DNA of 64,000 nt, from the NCBI RefSeq assembly GCF_022698165.1, contig NZ_JALDAY010000009.1, positions 495,323 to 559,322 of the forward strand, written 5' to 3'. Source of the DNA: Streptomyces cylindrosporus (GTDB lineage: Bacteria; Actinomycetota; Actinomycetes; Streptomycetales; Streptomycetaceae). The position numbers were made by a program, and so were the translations under genes. This document shows, in pieces, positions 61,125 through 64,000 of the stretch (the first letter of the stretch is position 1; every line of letters begins with the position of its first letter). Below the pieces are notes generated by a model, which was given only the letters and a program-made list of their open reading frames with translations, was not told the origin of the DNA and made no database searches.

Positions 61125-61538
61125 GTGCTCGCGCGACTCGATCACGTCGGCCTCAACGTACGCGACCTCGTCGCCCAGACCGCCTGGTACCGGGACGCCT
61201 TCGGGCTCGCGCCCGTCTTCGAGTTCCGGCTCGACGGCCCCGGCCTCAGCGGCGTCGTGCTGGCTCATCCGCAGGGCTGGCGCCTGGAACTCCTCGCCCG
61301 ACCCGGATCCGCCCCCGGCCTGCGGGCGCCGGATCCGATGACCGCGGTCCTCACCGAGGGATACGGGCACTTCGCGGTCACCACCCCCGAACTCGAACCC
61401 GTCTACGAGGCCCTGGTGGCCCGCGGAGCGGGCGAGGTCATGAAACCCGGGCCCTCACCCGAGCCCGGAATCCGCATGGCCTGGGTCAGTGACCCCGAGG
61501 GAAATCTCATCGAACTCATAGAGAAAAACGCAGAGTGA
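61125..61538 (+). CDS. VOC-superfamily protein
   Basis: 137 aa from GTG 61125. 'LDHVGLNVRDLVAQTAWYRDAFGLAPVFEFRL' and 'MAWVSDPEGNLIELIEK' mark both halves of the fold, with His7 and Glu near the end in the usual metal-ligand positions. It overlaps or abuts the MFS gene and follows the SDR gene by 6 nt. Likely to convert the same compound. Confidence 0.85.
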   Translation: MLARLDHVGLNVRDLVAQTAWYRDAFGLAPVFEFRLDGPGLSGVVLAHPQGWRLELLARPGSAPGLRAPDPMTAVLTEGYGHFAVTTPELEPVYEALVARGAGEVMKPGPSPEPGIRMAWVSDPEGNLIELIEKNAE

Positions 61539-61549
61539 GGGCACGCGCG

Positions 61550-63082
61550 ATGACGGAATCGATTTCCTTGAAGAAACTCGACACGGGGACGCTCATAGCG
61601 TGCTGTCTCGCTGTCGCGGCGGCACAGCTGTGTATTACGGTGCCTTCCCCGATCAACGGAAACATTCAGGCCGCTTTCGGCGCCTCGGGTTCCCAGGTGG
61701 CCTGGGTGACCTCTGCCTTCATTCTGCCCACAGCCATTCTGGAGCTGAATTTCGGCGTGGTCGGCGACCTCTTCGGGCGCAAGCGGCTGCTGGTGCTCGG
61801 CGGATTCGTGCTCGCGCTCGGCGAACTCCTCAACGCCACCTCCCAGAACATCACCATGCTGTGGATCGGCCAGGCCCTCGCCGGTGTCGGTGCCGCCGCC
61901 CTCTTCCCCAGCTCCCTCGCGGTGATCGCGGCCGCCACCCCCGAGGAGAAGGACCGCGCCAAGGCGGTCTCGATCTGGGCGCTGAGCATCTCGCTGGCCT
62001 CGGCCCTCGGCCCGCTGTCCTCCGGGATCCTCGCCACGGTCGCCGACTTCCGCTGGGCGTTCGTACCGCCCGTCGTGCTCGGCCTCGCCGTGGGCGTCAC
62101 CTGCTGGATCCTGGTCACCGACTCCAAGGCGCCCGAGGGCCGCACCCTGGACTGGCCGGGCCAGATCACCATCGCCGTCGGTCTGACCGCGCTGCTGTGG
62201 GGCATCATCGAGGGCGGCGACCGCGGCTGGGGCAGCGCGGCGATCGTCGGTTCGCTCTCCCTGGCCGCCGTGGCCCTGGTCGGCTTCGTCGTCGCCGAGA
62301 AGCGCTCCGCGTCGCCCATGTTCAACCTGGACCTGCTGAGGATCCCCTCGTTCGCGGCCGCGGCCGTCGTCGCGCTGGCCGGCATGTTCGGCTTCATCGG
62401 CACCGCGTACTGCGTCTCGATCCGGCTCGGCGCGGTGATGCACCTGAGCGCGCTGCGGGCGGGCATGCCGTTCGTGATCCTTCAGCTGATCCCACTGCTG
62501 CTGGCGCCGGTGCTGAGCAAGATGCTCACCAGGGTGGAGCCGCGCTGGCTGCTGATGGGCGGGCTGCTGCCGATGGCCGCGGGCCAGTTCTGGATCGCCG
62601 CGCTGCCCATCACCACCACGTCCCTCGCGGCCTTCATCGGCCCGGTGCTGCTGCTCGGCGTCGGCTTCATCTGCGTGGTCTCCTCGCTCACCTCCGCCGC
62701 CGTGAACGCCGTACCGATCAACATGACCGGCATGGCCAGCGGTGCGACCAGCCTGGTGCGCGAGTTCGGGCAGGCGCTCGGCCCGGCCGTCATCAGCACG
62801 GTCGCGATGAGCGCCGCCTCCGGGGTGCTGGTGGGGAAGCTCAGCGGCGCGGACGCGGGCATGGAGTCGGCGGCGGGCCCGCTGGCCGTCGTCAACGCCG
62901 GCAGCGACAGCGCCCGGGCCGCCGCGCAGACGGCGCTCGGCCACGGCATGGCGGTCGGTGTGGTGATCTGCGGCTGCGCCTCCCTCCTCGGCGCACTGGT
63001 CACGCTGCTGCTGGTCCGCAAGAACGCGGCCCGGTCGGCGGTGGGCGCGGGCGAACCGACGGTGCAGACGGCGTCGGCGTAG
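61550..63082 (+). CDS. MFS transporter, DHA2 (EmrB/QacA) family, 14 helices
   Basis: About 510 aa. 'GNIQAAFGASGSQVAWVTSAFILPTAILELNFGVVGDLFGRKRLLVLG' holds the loop-2/3 motif and 'ALAGVGAAALFPSSLAVI' motif C-like features of drug:proton antiporters. ATG 61550 follows GAGGG; GTG 61535 overlapping the VOC stop (GTGA) is the alternative start. As last gene of the operon it may export a toxic compound or product handled by the SDR and VOC proteins. Confidence 0.85.
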   Translation: MTESISLKKLDTGTLIACCLAVAAAQLCITVPSPINGNIQAAFGASGSQVAWVTSAFILPTAILELNFGVVGDLFGRKRLLVLGGFVLALGELLNATSQNITMLWIGQALAGVGAAALFPSSLAVIAAATPEEKDRAKAVSIWALSISLASALGPLSSGILATVADFRWAFVPPVVLGLAVGVTCWILVTDSKAPEGRTLDWPGQITIAVGLTALLWGIIEGGDRGWGSAAIVGSLSLAAVALVGFVVAEKRSASPMFNLDLLRIPSFAAAAVVALAGMFGFIGTAYCVSIRLGAVMHLSALRAGMPFVILQLIPLLLAPVLSKMLTRVEPRWLLMGGLLPMAAGQFWIAALPITTTSLAAFIGPVLLLGVGFICVVSSLTSAAVNAVPINMTGMASGATSLVREFGQALGPAVISTVAMSAASGVLVGKLSGADAGMESAAGPLAVVNAGSDSARAAAQTALGHGMAVGVVICGCASLLGALVTLLLVRKNAARSAVGAGEPTVQTASA

Positions 63083-63095
63083 CACGCGCGGAAGG

Positions 63096-63126
63096 GAGAG
63101 GCCGGGGTCGGCGACCCCGGCCTCTC
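63096..63126. terminator. Bidirectional terminator hairpin
   Basis: A perfect 14-bp stem (63096-63109 with 63113-63126) with a 3-nt loop lies between the convergent MFS and NPP1 genes. Confidence 0.8.
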
Positions 63127-63146
63127 TCGTGAGATCCGAGCCTCCG

Positions 63147-63914
63147 TCACGCGTTCGGGTCGAACGGGATCCCAGAAGGCATGGAGTGGGCGAGCGCGTA
63201 GGCGAAGTCGCCGTCCTTGATCTTGATGGTGGCTGCCCCGAAGTCGGCGCTCAGCAGTTTGTCGCGGAAGCCGTCCGGATAGCCGTTCCAGCCCACCAGC
63301 CGCGGATAGAACCAGCCCCCGGTCGCGTTCTCCGGCGGCTCGTCGTTGCCGTTGGCGAAGCGGAAGCAGTGGGTCGAGACACCGTCCTTGTGGTAGACGA
63401 TCTTGGGATGGGTGCCGTCGAAGCGCACCGAGGAGCGGGCCGCCACCTGGTAGCCGCTGTGCTGCGACACCGACACGTACTGCACCTCGTTGTTGCTGAT
63501 CCACACCACGACGTGCTCCCAGTCGTGCGTGTGCCCGATCGCCGCCGGACCGAGGGTCGCCTGGTCCTTCTCGAAGTAGCTGGCGTACATCACCGCGCAC
63601 CAGCCGTTGTTGCACTTCTCCCGCGAGTAGGTGTTGGCGTTGGCGAGCTGGGCGTAGTCGTGGCAGTGCCCGTTGACGTCACCGCCGAGCTTCAGCCCGG
63701 GGTTGATCGTGCCGTCGGCGCCGATCGCGGCCGTCGCGTAGCAGCCGTCGCCGTCGTAGTCGTAGGCAGGTGAGAAGGTCTGCTCCAGTCCGTCGGCGTT
63801 CTGCGGCAGCAGCTGCAGCACGTTGGCATGGGCGCTCGCCGGCACGGCGACGACGAGCGTCAGTGCCCCGAGGGCACCGAGCAGGGCCTTGGTGAGGGAT
63901 CTCAGGTTCCGCAT
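63147..63914 (-). CDS. Secreted NPP1/Nep1-like necrosis-inducing protein
   Basis: 255 aa from ATG 63914 with GGGAG upstream. The signal peptide ends near SAHA (30). The heptapeptide hallmark GHTHDWE is at residues 127-133, and 'GYQVAARSSVRFDGTHPKIVYHKDG' and the final 'SMPSGIPF' are further NLP-family segments. NLPs are beta-sandwich toxins that bind plant sphingolipids and lyse dicot cells, though many bacterial members have unknown effect. Confidence 0.9.
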   Translation of the reverse strand: MRNLRSLTKALLGALGALTLVVAVPASAHANVLQLLPQNADGLEQTFSPAYDYDGDGCYATAAIGADGTINPGLKLGGDVNGHCHDYAQLANANTYSREKCNNGWCAVMYASYFEKDQATLGPAAIGHTHDWEHVVVWISNNEVQYVSVSQHSGYQVAARSSVRFDGTHPKIVYHKDGVSTHCFRFANGNDEPPENATGGWFYPRLVGWNGYPDGFRDKLLSADFGAATIKIKDGDFAYALAHSMPSGIPFDPNA

Positions 63915-63927
63915 CACATCTCCCGCC

Positions 63928-64000
63928 TCAGCAGTAGAGGTTGTTGCCGGGGCTGACGCCGAGGATGGCGGTAAAGCGCTGGTAGGCGTCGACGCGGCTT
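63928..64000 (-). CDS. C-terminal end of a probable GH19 chitinase (continues beyond window)
   Basis: The frame reads SRVDAYQRFTAILGVSPGNN-LYC and stops at 63928-63930. This tail matches the last residues of streptomycete family 19 chitinases. Only 24 residues are in the window, so the call is tentative; another lysozyme-like hydrolase is possible. 13 nt upstream of the NPP1 start on the same strand, so the two may be co-transcribed. Confidence 0.55.
   Translation of the reverse strand, partial: SRVDAYQRFTAILGVSPGNNLYC

Noticed and set aside
60348..63082. A secondary-metabolite gene cluster
   Set aside because: Three genes (SDR, VOC, MFS) lack a core synthase; a small detoxification module is simpler.
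1..64000. CRISPR arrays, tRNA and rRNA genes
   Set aside because: No regularly spaced repeat array, clover-leaf with CCA context or rRNA segment was recognised on either strand.

Overview
This window is a piece of a high-GC actinomycete chromosome, almost certainly Streptomyces. The signs are very GC-rich third codon positions, many ATGA/GTGA start-stop overlaps, GTG starts, PucR/GntR/TetR/MarR/LacI regulators, and two repeat types I associate with Streptomyces: a small element with CCTGTCCGGCGGATC-type ends at about 29.9 kb, and a GGTCGCGCAGTTCCCCGCGCC dispersed repeat at about 49.0 kb. No rRNA, tRNA or CRISPR was found.

Layout. 0-4.6 kb: end of a NUDIX gene, a 3-hydroxybutyrate-type dehydrogenase, a GAF/PucR regulator and an MHS-family transporter. 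4.8-17 kb: a secreted lipase-like protein, then a minus-strand block of acyl-CoA carboxylase beta subunit, fatty acyl-AMP ligase, ACP-KS-AT-ACP-TE polyketide synthase, Tat-exported Ag85-like esterase, PucR regulator and secreted cutinase. The five enzyme classes match the mycobacterial mycolate-condensation locus (accD4, pks13, fadD32, a cutinase-like enzyme and antigen 85), a striking set for an organism not expected to make mycolic acids. 17-26.4 kb: an NCS1 permease, divergent gap and gnd, a second NCS1 permease coupled to an isochorismatase-like hydrolase and a GntR regulator, and a group-D flavin monooxygenase. The two permease promoters share a GTCTGGNCA motif.

26.5-31.8 kb: small accessory genes (SseB, VOC, deazaflavin reductase, a divergent SDR/TetR pair with 18-bp phased repeats, a 222-bp MITE-like element, MarR, VOC, methyltransferase). 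31.9-40 kb: a galactan-use locus with a LacI regulator, an ABC importer lacking its ATPase, a GH42 beta-galactosidase and a GH53 endo-galactanase; a LacI-type palindrome lies on the importer promoter. 40.2-44.8 kb: a small HTH protein, a YihY membrane protein, an SMP-30-like protein, a fluoride-export operon (crcB-DUF190-crcB) with an apparent fluoride riboswitch, and uppP.

44.9-51.5 kb: a GAF-ANTAR regulator and an amide amino-acid catabolic set (FadR-type regulator, permease, asparaginase, aspartate ammonia-lyase, glutaminase). 51.5-58.1 kb: an alpha/beta hydrolase, two polyprenyl-phosphate-mannose-type glycosyltransferases, a D,D-carboxypeptidase overlapping the second one tail to tail, an unknown protein with a duplicated motif, and a short divergent Rho. 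58.4-64 kb: a methyltransferase, a quinone-reductase-like dehydrogenase, an SDR-VOC-MFS operon, a secreted NPP1/Nep1-like protein and the tail of a probable GH19 chitinase.
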